From Ananas comosus (Eukaryota; Streptophyta; Magnoliopsida; Poales; Bromeliaceae): 64,000 nt of DNA. The notes below the pieces were generated by a model that had not been told where the DNA came from, ran no database searches, and was given only the letters and a program-made list of their open reading frames with translations. Each line of letters begins with the position of its first letter. The stretch's first letter is position 1. The stretch spans positions 6,616,811-6,680,810 of the forward strand of contig NC_033635.1 of NCBI RefSeq assembly GCF_001540865.1. The letters run 5' to 3'. The position numbers and the translations under genes were made by a program. Below are positions 12,407-23,917 of the stretch, piece after piece.

Positions 12407-13426
12407 CTAACGCGGTGATGACGCGCGCCCAGCCGACATCGCTGGTGGTAACCCCACAAGCTGTCTCGGGGTAGACGGTGCTGATGCCGCCGTCAGCGCA
12501 GATGACGTCCAGCTCGGGCACTCCCGGATAAGATGTCTCGGTTGGCCACACTTGTAACACTTGCTATCGCGCTGCGGGCAAGTCGACACTCGGTGCTCTC
12601 CGCCACAAATGACGCACCGAGGTGGTCTCCAATTCCTCGACTGCTGTCGGGGATACCGAGGGGGTTTCTTAGCATTTGGCCAGCCCCCGGCACCGCCCGC
12701 CGTTCGCTTCTTGCCTTTATCCTTTGACTCGGCCATAGCCTCCCTTTCTTCACGTACATGGGCGCTACCGTGCTCTGCCCACAAAGCTCTATCGAAGACC
12801 TCGGCAAAGGTCGTCAGCTTCAGAATCTGCACCTTTTCATATATCCTAGGCTGGAGTCCTCGCAAGAACCAATCAGCCTTGTCCCGATCATCTCTAACAA
12901 CGTCAGGAACGCAGTCGATAATGTGGGAGAACTCTTGCTCATATTCTCCCACCGATCAGTCGCCCTGTCGCAACTTGCGAAACTTCTCTTGCAACCTCCG
13001 CTTCACCATGTCGGGGAAGTAGTTCGCAAAGACTGCTCTCTTGAACTCCTCCCAAAGCATAAGCGGAAGATCGGTAGGTCGATCTCGCTTAACTCGCTTC
13101 CACCACACCATCGCCACTTTCTCTAGACAATGGGTGGCGAGGTACACTTTGTCCTTCTTCGAGGTATTGAGATCCACGAAGAGCGTCTCCATTAAGTCGA
13201 TCCACGACTCCACAACCGTCGGCTCCACCAAACCGCCCTCGAAGGTAGGTAGGTTGAACTTCTTGAACTGAATGAGAGCCGCCAACGTGCGCTCTCGCTC
13301 CGCCTCTACCATCGCGTTATCGGGATTTGAGGTTCCCGACCTGGCCGGTACTATCGTAACTGGCACAGTCGCTGCTGCCGCCGCTCCCTCGTCTACACTC
13401 GGCACTACCGCAGGGGGCACGACATG
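12407..13426 (-). pseudogene. element 1 gag, capsid and nucleocapsid part
   Basis: This is the larger part of the structural polyprotein. The capsid region contains the conserved WWKRV and EFKRAVFANYFP stretch and QGLR-like packing. The nucleocapsid has CVICGGEHRVSTC followed by the classic CCHC knuckle CYKCGQPRHLIREC. The reading frame runs into the insertion at 13426 and resumes at 16787. An internal TGA lies at 12958-12956, where element 3 has Arg. It ends at TAG 12409-12407, in frame with protease, so gag and pol were probably one fused frame, as is common in this lineage. Confidence 0.9.
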
Positions 13427-16400
13427 TGTAACATACCAGATTTTGGTATAAAAATAAAAATAAATAAAAATAGTGCGAGAAACTATTTTTATTGGATTTA
13501 TAGAAGTAAAACACAAGTCAGAAGTGACTTGTGTTAAAATCGGAATGAAAACAGAAGATCTAGAATTTTCTGTTGGAAACGGGACAGATAAATTAGCAGA
13601 AAATGCACAGTCTCAGAAAATTATGAAAATTGGAGAATAAGTCAGAAATATTTTTATGAGGCTAGATTTAAAGTTTCATATTTTTCTGATACCCGTAGAG
13701 TGAGAAATAAAATTCGAGAGTTATCTGATAAAGATTACAGTTCGGTACAGTTTTCAGTGACCAAACGGGGTCGAAACTGAAAACTTAAGATATATTCTTA
13801 CTCAGTACGTTAAACCGAGCCTGCCTGTCAAATTTGAGCCCAAACGGACATTCAGAAGGGCTCCGACTGTTCCGAACTGCTAAACTGCCCTGGAGTGAAT
13901 AGTGTTGGAGTGTGTAGTTATTAAAGAAGTTGATGCTTCTTCTTCCTCAACCGGCTAGCCCACCCCACCACTCACGCACGCATGGTGGGAGAGGGAAAAC
14001 CCTCCCTTCTCTCTCTAGATTTTTCTTTCATCTCTCCAAATCTCTCGCTCAAATTCGCGGCGTTGGCGGAGAAGATGCTTGCGAACGCGTTGGGAGCGAC
14101 GGATCGAGCTTTCGTGCGGCCGTTGGAGCGGTGTTCTTTAGTTACGGCGTTCACATTGTGGTAAGCTTTTGGAATTTGGCTTAATCCTTCACATTAAGTG
14201 TTCTACTAGCCTCTAATAAGCATTGTTAGCATGTTGCTCCATTTAATTTGGATTATTTGGAGGTTAATTCATGTTAGGGCTCACAAATGGAGTTTTGTAA
14301 AATATGAGGGTTTGATCTCATTTGACCCTCTATAGACCTAATTGCTAGGTAAACGAACGTGTTGGCGAAGTCGGTTCGGCGATTCGTCGAGCCGTTGTGA
14401 TGTTATTAAAGAAACGGACGTTTAGGCTTCGTTTCCGCCTGGAGGGCCGAGGCGACATCGTAAACTCATGAAAATGGATTTGAAGCACCGTGGCACATAA
14501 CCGAAGAACTTTAATTTCCGGATCGTGGATTGGAGGCCGTTCGGGTGGTCGCGCGAGGGATCGGGCCAAACCGGGTGCCAGGTGCCGCGGGAGGCCGATT
14601 GCAAGTGTCGACAAGCAATCGAAATGCAAAATGAGGTAGGTTGTGTTTACCGAAGCGACTAGGTCGCCTCTATGTCTAAGAGAAATGGTTTCGTATTGAT
14701 GCATATAATAGTAGCTAATGGTAAATTATGTGAATGCATGAAGTGAATGCTAAGTAGGCTACCAAAGAATGCATGAGGATATAGTGGGAATGATGCTAGT
14801 TAAAAGTATGAGATAAATGACATTTGCATGTTAACATAAAGTAGAGAACATGCTAGTTGTAAAGTATAATGATAAGTTGTAAAGAATGCTAGTTTGGATA
14901 AGCATGTTATATAAATGCTAGATAATGCATGTTAATTATCTAAAGTAACATGCTAAGAGAATGCACATTGAGTGACATAATGTTAGTGTTAGATGATGCA
15001 AGTTAACATGTAGAGGTTTATATTAATAGAAATGTGCATATGGACAATCTATATATATTAGATCGAGTGGCATTAAACCTAGAGTCATGGACATAGGTTG
15101 AACATGGATGATATGAACCTAGTGTGAATAAACATAGGTTGGACATGAACCTAGTGTCAAAGAATATAGGTTGGACATCAAGTGCCATTAAACCTAATGT
15201 CTTGAACATAGGTTGAACAAGTATAGTGTGAACCTAGTGTCATGAACCTAGCAAACACTTGTAGCATTTGAGTATATATATTTTCTATCATTCATGCATG
15301 ATAGGGCTAAGTACATGTGAACCTTGGTTGCTTTCAATGACTTATTTCTAACGAAGTTGAACATAGAGAAAGGTAGAACCATAATGGACATGTATGTTAG
15401 GACCCTATTATTGTGTGAATGTGAGAGTTGGACTTGGACATTAGTGAACAAAGGTGACATGGACAATAGAGACATTGATTGGCATAGAGAACATAGTTGT
15501 TAAACATAGTTTAACCAAGAGTGGCATTAAGACAAGAATGACCAAGAGAGCGGCATGAATAAATAGGTAGAAAACCTATTATGATTGTAGCATTTGTGGC
15601 ATTGTGGCTTATGGCTATACATTCCCAAATTGGGAATTGGATCATACTCACATTGAGTCTTGGCTTGAGGGTGGTAGCTCCCCCTCGAGCGGTGCATTCC
15701 AGAATTGTCACCACGGGAGTGCGGTCCCTAAAAACGGTCCCTCAGGTCTTGCAGTGCTTAGAGCCTCCCCGATCAAAAAGGGTTTTTGAGTTGTAAGTTC
15801 GAGGGGAACTGGGTGAACCTCGATGCAATTGGGTAAAAGCCAAGTGAATGTACATTAAGCATTATGAGCTAAAGATTGAGTATCCCTGTCGAGTGAATTT
15901 GGGGCTGAGGTGTATGTGAGACGTCCATTACCTTGAGCCTGGATGTATACGGTATTCCGCAGATGATTGACTCGAGACCGAGTCGGGTGGTTAGCTTGGT
16001 TAGTGTAGAGGAAAACCTTAGGAGCAAATAACCAACGATATAAAGTGACAAGATGTATAAATTATGGAAAAGCTATGGATAGCATGATAGAAAGTTAAAT
16101 CATTTATTCTACTTGTATAGTTGCATGATTCGCATATAGCATGGCATTATTGCATTCGTGAGGCAAAGCATGGTTTTATTAGTTGCATAATCAAGATATA
16201 TATCTATCTGTTTATTGAACTAACTTGCAGTTGCCTCCCTTGGACCTATTGGTCGAGCTTTTTCCTTGGGTGGCCGTACCTACTGGGAACCATGTAGTTG
16301 GTTCTCACCCCACGTTGTTTTGGGGTGTTACAGGTTCACACGTGAGCGGCGCGGCGGCGCGAGGCGAGGACGTAGCATCATAGTTAGCGCCCTACCACCG

Positions 16401-16786
16401 AGACCAGAGATAGCGGTACCCTGAGTCGGCTTTGCTTAGGGTTGTAGAAAATGAAAAGAATCAAGTTGTAATAATCATGTTAAATCGGATTGTATTTGGA
16501 AGTTAAGTGAAAGCTAATGTAAAAATCAATGAGAATTGTGATGTAAAAATATATGAATGTGAATGCATGTAATAACATAGGATGTGTTATGTTGTTTGAT
16601 ACCTTCCATTATGCAATCTTGATTGAAATGTGTTCCTGGTTGGAACTCATTGTACTTGTATTGATTGCTATGCCTTGAACGTACAGGGGAGACTCTGTCC
16701 GTAGTACAGGGGATACCCTGTCTGTTCTGCTGTCTATTGCGGCGCCGCGACCCGGCCAAATAAGCGGGCGGTCGCGGGGCGTGACA
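13427..16786 (+). mobile_element. solo LTR, type B (3360 bp) inside element 1 gag
   Basis: It starts TGTAACATACC and ends GGGGCGTGACA. The target duplication acatg is at 13422-13426 and 16787-16791. Removing it and one copy of the duplication restores the gag frame exactly. It has no coding region. The first 600 bp resemble the LTR-B at 63599 and 29382. Inside are a donor-like GTG|GTAAGC at 14161, hairpin units near 15116-15140, the conserved GAACCA/TGGTTC stem at 16287-16304 and an acceptor-like GTTACAG ending at 16333. Confidence 0.95.
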
Positions 16787-17016
16787 ACATGCTCGACACC
16801 CGCCTGGGCCGCCGCCTGCTGACGCTCCAAGGCCTCCTGGAGCCGCTGAATCTGCTCCCCTTGGCGTTGAACAGACTCCGCTTGTTGCCGCAGTGCGCCA
16901 ATAAACGCGGCCATCTTCTCCCTAAGCTCTCCGTCGCCACTCACTCCGGATCGATCGGGCGCCACATTCGACTCCTTCGGCATCGACCTTGTCTACAGTC
17001 GACCACGAGGCTCCAT
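16787..17016 (-). pseudogene. element 1 gag N-terminus, separated by the LTR-B insertion
   Basis: The start ATG at 17016-17014 follows GAAGCA, matching the start of element 3 gag at 59813. The eighth codon is TAG (16995-16993), where element 3 has CAA. The encoded part aligns with element 3 through SGDGELRE, AESVQRQG and EALERQQAAAQ, a coiled-coil-like Gln/Glu-rich segment. It continues after the insertion at 13421. Confidence 0.9.
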
Positions 17017-17321
17017 TGCTTCCTTAAAAGAAGCAACTCACACTAGCTACATGACCACATTACTTGACCATACCCAATCCGACGAAAGCAACATGCACAT
17101 TCATCCTTGCCTCAAGCGTCATGTCGTCAGCCGCCCGACACAACACTAGAAGTAGAGGATAAACGAAAATTAAACTTAGTCTCTAATCACATTAGAGACG
17201 TCCGAACTTAACCAAATCACATGCTTTCGCTAACTTTAATTCCACGTCACTCACGTTTCCTAGATCCTTAAGGTCTTCCAATCCTAAGGGTCTCTAAGTC
17301 CATTCCTATTCTTTCACTCTT
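17017..17321 (-). other. element 1 untranslated leader
   Basis: About 300 bp between primer site and gag start. It matches the leader of element 3 (59507-59812), including a segment with GACGACATGACGC-like words. No open frame of note is visible. Confidence 0.75.
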
Positions 17322-17334
17322 GGCTCTGATACCA
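17322..17334 (-). promoter_or_regulatory. element 1 primer binding site (tRNA-iMet)
   Basis: The minus strand reads TGGTATCAGAGCC, beginning 7 bases after the 5' LTR end (GTGACA, 17342-17347). The same motif and spacing occur in element 3 at 59494-59506. Confidence 0.93.
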
Positions 17335-17341
17335 CGATATC

Positions 17342-19002
17342 TGTCACGCCCTGGGACCGATACCAATTTGGGCCGGCCCGAGCACGTCAAACAGACGCCG
17401 AACGGACAGAGTTTCCCCTATCCGCCCAAGGCTCATCACCTATACATTTTCAATCATGAAGTGCACTAGCGGAAACATACACAAATGGCTTACACAAGGG
17501 TAAGCAATAGCCATGAGTGAGAGAATGGAAACTAACATTCAATTTGTACTATGATTCAATTTAGATCATATACATTGCATTCATAGTTCTTTACATACTT
17601 TTCATCATTTCTTTTTACATCACATTGCCTCAAAATAAAACTTTACAGTCTTTTTCTTTACTTTAAACATCTTCGAGTACAAAAGATGAAGTAAGGGAAC
17701 GCTACTACAAAATGTAAACCCAACTCTGGTGGCCTCTGACTAAGGTGCGATACCTTTACCGCGGTCACTCGCCAGCTCGCTCGGTCCTGGCTCTGTGGAA
17801 TAGTAGGGTGAGAACTACAACAAAGTTTCAAGTGGGTTCAGCCCCAATCTCACCGACTTTTTCACTAGGACTAACTCAGGCATAATAGAAAGGATAAGCA
17901 GAAATATAGTAACCAATCTGTAACATGATGCTAATATGCCTGAACAATAAAGCACGGAGTATGCTCAACATAAAACTCATGCAGATTATGCAAGTTCTTT
18001 TGTTCTTTCTCTTTACTCTTTAAGCTTTGTTCTTTATTCTTGTTCTTTAATCTCATGGCTAACCCGGGGGTTTCGCCACATTAACTTGCCCATATTATCA
18101 TTGTTCTTTACATCACTTTGCATTAACTTTAATCATTATCATCACTCTTTACATCACATTGATCCTTTGCCTCACACTAACTCTAGTGTCACTTTACTTT
18201 ACATTATCGAATGCCACTCGATCTATGTCTCATTGTGTCACTCTGTTCTTTTGCCTTACTTTGATGCTCACATTATATCTCATGCATACATGTAGGGTTA
18301 AACATTCATAGGAGTTCTCGACCATCTCATTAGGCAAATTGTACTCACAATATGCAACATCACATCATTCTCATTACATATACCCTATGATGCATGCAAC
18401 AATGTATATAACATATGCTCAATTGAATGACACATTAGGCATAGAAGGAAGTTCAACGAGTTTGGATAGCACCACCCACCTCGTAGGTTCTCAAAGGTGC
18501 TCCGACGATTTTCTTGGGATTTTTAGACTCCTCGTTCTTCACCTGCGGCAAAACGAAGCCAACTTAGGCCATTTTGCCCATAAGTTTTTATAGACTTTTC
18601 GTAACGTTAATCCGAGCGCACCAACGCATCGAAAATACCCCCAATTAAGTTTCTAGAGGGTCAATTTCACTTTGAAACCCTCACAAGCAAAAGCCCCAAT
18701 TTGGGTGCCCTAGCTCATAACATATATCAAACCTAGGGTTTGATCTCATTGGAAGCAAAAGAACCTTCAATCTACTCTAGGAAGTCCATTAAAACCATTC
18801 TTTGCTTAACCCAAACCCTAGTTTAGATCCTACCATGAGAGGGGTAAAAGCTCACCTTCAAGCTCCACCTCTACACTCAATCCATGGTTTCGATCTCAAA
18901 AGAAGCAAAAGAAAGCTTCAAAGGCTCAAAAGGTTTTATCAAAACCCAATTCTATGCTTACCCAAACCCTAGTTTGGGATTTACCATGAAAAGGGCAAAG
19001 CT
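17342..19002 (-). repeat. element 1 5' LTR (type A), U5-side part
   Basis: This starts TGTCACGCC on the plus strand and runs parallel to 3070-8166 of the 3' LTR, apart from the solo LTR-C there. Relative to the 3' LTR it has a deletion of about 290 bp at the point matching 6967-7257. It is interrupted at 19003 by the solo LTR-E and resumes at 28072. Confidence 0.9.
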
Positions 19003-20114
19003 TGTCACGCCCGAGCTCCGCCAATTTGGTCGAACTTGGGCACGCCAACAGACCGCCGAACGGACAGAACCTCCCATGTACGTTCTAGGCGTCACAATCT
19101 ATACAATACATACAAGAGGTTCCAACTAGGAACTATATTCAAACATAGACTGCATACGTATCAAAAACATAAAATGCTAACTATGCTATTACAAGCATTC
19201 ATCTCAGAGATTTATTACATTTTACAATATCACAAATACTTTTAAGTTATTACATAAGCCTTTATACAATTTACAACTTATACAATTTACTACAAATTTG
19301 ATTCTTTTAATCTGAACTGAACTAGACCTCTTCAGGGTATTGCTATCTCGGTCTCAGTGGTAGGGCGCTATCTACGGAGCTACGCCCTGTCCTCGCACCG
19401 CCGTGCCGCTCACGTATGAACCTGTACCCCTAAAAACAACACGGGGGTGAGAACTATATAAATATAGTTCCCAGTGGGTACGACCACCCAAGGGAAGAGC
19501 TCAACCCACCAGGTCCAAAGGAGGCACTGTAACATGTTAGTCCAATAGATAATAACAAATAATTTATGCAGATATTAAAATATGTATGCCTCACGATATG
19601 CAATATGCAAATTATGCAACTATGTAACAAGTAAATCTATTGATTCTACATTCAATTCTGCTAATCATAGCTCATGTCATTTAGCTCTAAAGTTTCTACT
19701 ACCTTAGGTTCACAATTCGAGTCCCCTTACTACTAAGGTTTCCACTTTCTTAGCTCTTACTATTTATCTTTAGCTTTTAAGGCTTCTACCGCCTTAACCA
19801 AGCTAACCGTCCGACTCGGCCTCGAGCCAATCATTCGCGTACTACCGTGCACTGGCACCGCACTCATTGACTTAACCATCTGGCGGTGAAATCGTCGCAT
19901 ATGCCGAACAATGGTTCAAGTCAATCTCTGGCGGCATAATCCACAAGCTGGCTTAACCATCTGGCGGCGAAATCGTGCACACGCCCTAGCCTTGATACCA
20001 AGGTCATCACTGGTCTTGGGATTCCGGAATCTGTTTCCACAACTTGAGGGTTTAACACTTACCCTATATTGTCGACCTTCCTAGGCCTAAATCAATCATT
20101 TCCTAGTGGTCATT

Positions 20115-22773
20115 TGTAATACACTGAACTTTTGCAAATTGCGGAGTTCGAGTGTGTGGAATGAGTTGTGGAACTATCCTACATGTTCTAAAGGGCTTGG
20201 ACAAGTTTTCGGACAAGTTAGAGAATGATTGGATGGCCAAAGTAAGGAAGTGCATTGCTGTGGCATTATCTTCGAATTTTGCATTGTGTACCGGTATAGG
20301 CATTATGTTGTACCGGTACAGCAAGCAGCAGCTGCAGCAGGTGCGTGGCAGCAGGGTTCTTTTTGTCTTTTTGTTTCCTGTTCCTATCCCTTATGTCCAG
20401 CACGACTACAGGAGCTCAGTAAGGGTTGCTGGAGCTCAGGGGATGGTTCTTCCACCTTCTTCTCTCTCTCTCTCTAGGGTTTTTCTCTCTCTACAAAGAA
20501 ATCGCCGATTTCGCTCGTTTTCGTCGCAACGTTGGTTTTCCGCTGGTTGCGAGCGTCGCTGAACCTACGTGGACGTGTGAGAGAGTATTTTGGAAAGTTT
20601 TCGGAGCCCCGAACCAGTAGTTTACTGGTTAGAGGCTTGAAGAGGTAATCGACTCAACCTTTTTCCGTAATCGAGGCTTAATTACTCGAATAGTGGCTGA
20701 TTTTGGGTTTCGTTGTTTCCAGCTGAGAGAAAAAGGAGATTTGCTGCTTTGACAGAGTCAGATACTATATCTTAACTCAGTTGGAACTGAGTTTATGATC
20801 TAAGAAGGTATAGTACTTTTTTTTTTCATTGCGTTGCGCATGAAATTGAGACAAAAAGGCTAATTTTGGAATCGCTGTTCGCAGCAGGTTTTTGAATTAA
20901 ACTGAGCTTAATTGGTGACATTGGGGACTGGTTTAGAAGGTGTTCTAACCTAGGGTAAGCAGGAATTTCTGCTAGAGATCTAATTTTACAAGAATTCGGC
21001 TATTTTAGCTAGTATACTAGCATTCTAATGCCGTTTTGATGTTGTTCGTAGCAAGAGTGCGATCGACTCTTGGAGTGACTTCAGCTGACTTGTGAAAGCT
21101 TTTGAAGGCTCAACTTGAGGTATTAAGCTAGCCCGAAGCAGGAAATTAAGTTATTACTTTGTACTATGTGTGATTGGAGCCGAAATTGGATTATTAAGTA
21201 ATCGTTTCGACGCGGTTTGATGCTTTGTTTTCAGCAGGTCCAAAGACCGTGTGAGCTGAGTTTGGAGCTTCTGTTGGGCTGTTTTGAGCTTAGTGATAGA
21301 TGGGTTTGACCTAACCAGAGCAAGTGAAGCTCCCCTATGTTCTATATGTCACTATAGAATGGATTTTGTAGTGCGTTTTTTGCGACTATGTGATTGATAT
21401 GAATTTGGACATCTTTGCCGCCATGTTTGATATGTTTGACGTTGTACCTCTATGAAGTAGAGATGAAGTAGAGAGACTGCATGCATAAAAGTATTTATGA
21501 TCATGTCTAATACTGTAAAATGACTTACGAACAAGTGTAGGATGCACTTATAAAGTAGAGAACAATAGCATTCTCTTGACTCTAAAGTAGAGAGCTATGA
21601 CATGCTTATGACTATGTTGACAGTGCCATAATAGTGAAAAGATTATAATGCCATGTGATTTAACATTGCTCTTACATGTTTACAATCTAGTGGATACTAG
21701 TTCTTGTTACTATTTGTGTATTGAAATTCCGATCAGAGGATCGAGGGTAAGAACATTGCAAATGAAAACATGATAATTGAGACATGTGGACAGTGGAATA
21801 TGCTTGCTTGCCATCGTGCTCATTCGCACACGCTTGTGAGGGTCGCTCCCTACAAGCCGGCACTCCGGAGTTGGGCTACGCGACAGTTGCTCGCCCGTGC
21901 GGGATTGGGTGCCGAAGTGGATTGCCATGGGGAGTGCATACTACCACGGGACCATTAGGCGCGGCGCAAGCCGGACTACCTTGGGTAGGTCCTGATGAAT
22001 GAAAGGAAAACTCTATTGAGGTGAAAGTACTAAATGACAAAGGACAGTAATGAATGCTTACTAGTTAAAGTGTACAGTAGTTACTTTCACATTCGTGCTT
22101 ATATTCATGTTTATGTTCATGATTACAGAAGTTGTTATATCTCTATTATGCAAATGATTCATTACTGTAGAAAGCTATTACATGTTGATTACATGCTCAT
22201 TACTTGTTAGCATCATACTTATATATCATGCAATTATCGTTTTTGCTTTCATTTAGTACATCGTGAGCCTAGTGGTGTAATTCGCCGAGGCTGGCGGCTT
22301 ACCCACTGGGAACTATTGCTTATAGTTCTCACGCCCTTTTTGGTGGTTGTTTTTACAGAGCCATCTACAGGAGAGGCTAGGGATCGTGGCAAAGGAGTCG
22401 CGTCTAGCTAGACCTTGCTAGGAGTATGCTAGTCGATCACCTTGTTACTCGGGCTATGGCCGAGGGTGATGTCCCTATGTATAGAGAGACCACCATTGTA
22501 CCTATTCTTTTTGTATACCCCGTGATGTATATTTACTTTTTGGACAGATACTATAGTTGTGATACTTCACGTTTTGTTGAGTTTGTGGATTATATACTCC
22601 TTGTTCTATTGTTGATAGTCATTGTGACTTTTACTATGCTCTGATATCATGATAGGATTATTTTATGTTTTTACTCCTATCGACTTGTTTCTTGTAGACG
22701 CCTTATATACTACAGGTGTATGGCGGGTCTGTGCACGTACCGGATATGCTTCCGCTGGTACCTGGGCGTGACA
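20115..22773 (+). mobile_element. solo LTR, type D (2659 bp)
   Basis: Starts TGTAATACACTG, ends GGGCGTGACA, with duplication tcatt at 20110-20114 and 22774-22778. It has no coding capacity beyond chance frames. It contains a donor-like GAG|GTAATC at 20645, the stem GAACTAT/ATAGTTC at 22310-22328 and an acceptor-like TTTTTACAG ending at 22358. Confidence 0.93.
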
Positions 22774-23313
22774 TCATTATACCACTAAAATCCACAACTT
22801 AATTCAGATACACTAAGTCTCACTATACATGATAACCTAGGTTCACTTGCTAGGTTCTCTGTCATTTCACCTAGATCTCGACTCTAGGTTTACTTACTTG
22901 ACCTATGTCCAATGACACTAGGTTCATGTCCAACCTATGTTTAATAATACTAGGTTCATGCCACTCAATCTATATATTATCCTAGTTATCCATGCCTAGG
23001 ATTATAGTTTACACATTTTCATTTATTTTGTCACCGTCGAGATTTCTAATCAACTAGAGTTATCGACTCATACTTATTTCATATGTATCTAGCATGTTCA
23101 TAATAGGTCAGTATTTATATGTCATTCAATATGATCATCAATATATTCATATGCATATTCCAATGGTAGGTAACTTAGCTACTATATCACAATTCATGCT
23201 TTCATTTCATCATTCATAACCTACCACTATAAATATATGCATCAATAAAAACCATAAATTACTTTGGCATGGAAGCGACCTAATCGCTTCGGTAAAGCAC
23301 AACCCACCTGTAC

Positions 23314-23884
23314 TGTCACGCCCCGCCCCGAGACCGCTACCAATTTGGTTCGGTTCGGGCACGCCGGACGGATGCCGAACGGACGGCACCTCCCCTGTCC
23401 GCCCAAGGCTCAACTAAGGATCATGTACAAAGAATTTGCCCAGGGATAATTCAATACATACACGATCCAACAAGGAGAGAAGCACAAAGAGTGCAATACA
23501 ACAAGAGCAAGTAACACAAGTATACATACAAGTGCATAAAGAGAGATACATCTAGCTATTACATTACATTCCACTTTTACATCTTTGATTACATTTACAT
23601 TTTCATCATCACCCAAAATGAATACATATTCCACTCACATGCATCTAGGTACAATGTACTCTCCAAAATACAACCATGCCACCTATGTACACGAGAGTAC
23701 TCTAGTACAAAAGGAAAGCCACAACTAGCTAGCTAGGGCGCTACGCCCTTACCGCGATCACCTGCCGGTTCGCTCTCGTGTGTACCTGTACCCCAAAACC
23801 ACACGGGGTGAGAACTATATAAATATAGTTCCCAGTGGGTTCGGCCGTCGACTCCGCCGATCTTTCCACTAGGTCTAAGCTGGC

Positions 23885-23917
<33 letters not shown>

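Noticed and set aside
20152..20562. 136-codon frame starting MCGMSC
   Set aside because: It lies in the U3 and leader of a solo LTR-D and is not kept in the LTR-D copies at 37629 or 48514.
22426..22644. Hydrophobic 72-codon frame near the end of a solo LTR
   Set aside because: U5 sequence of an LTR-D; not preserved in other copies.
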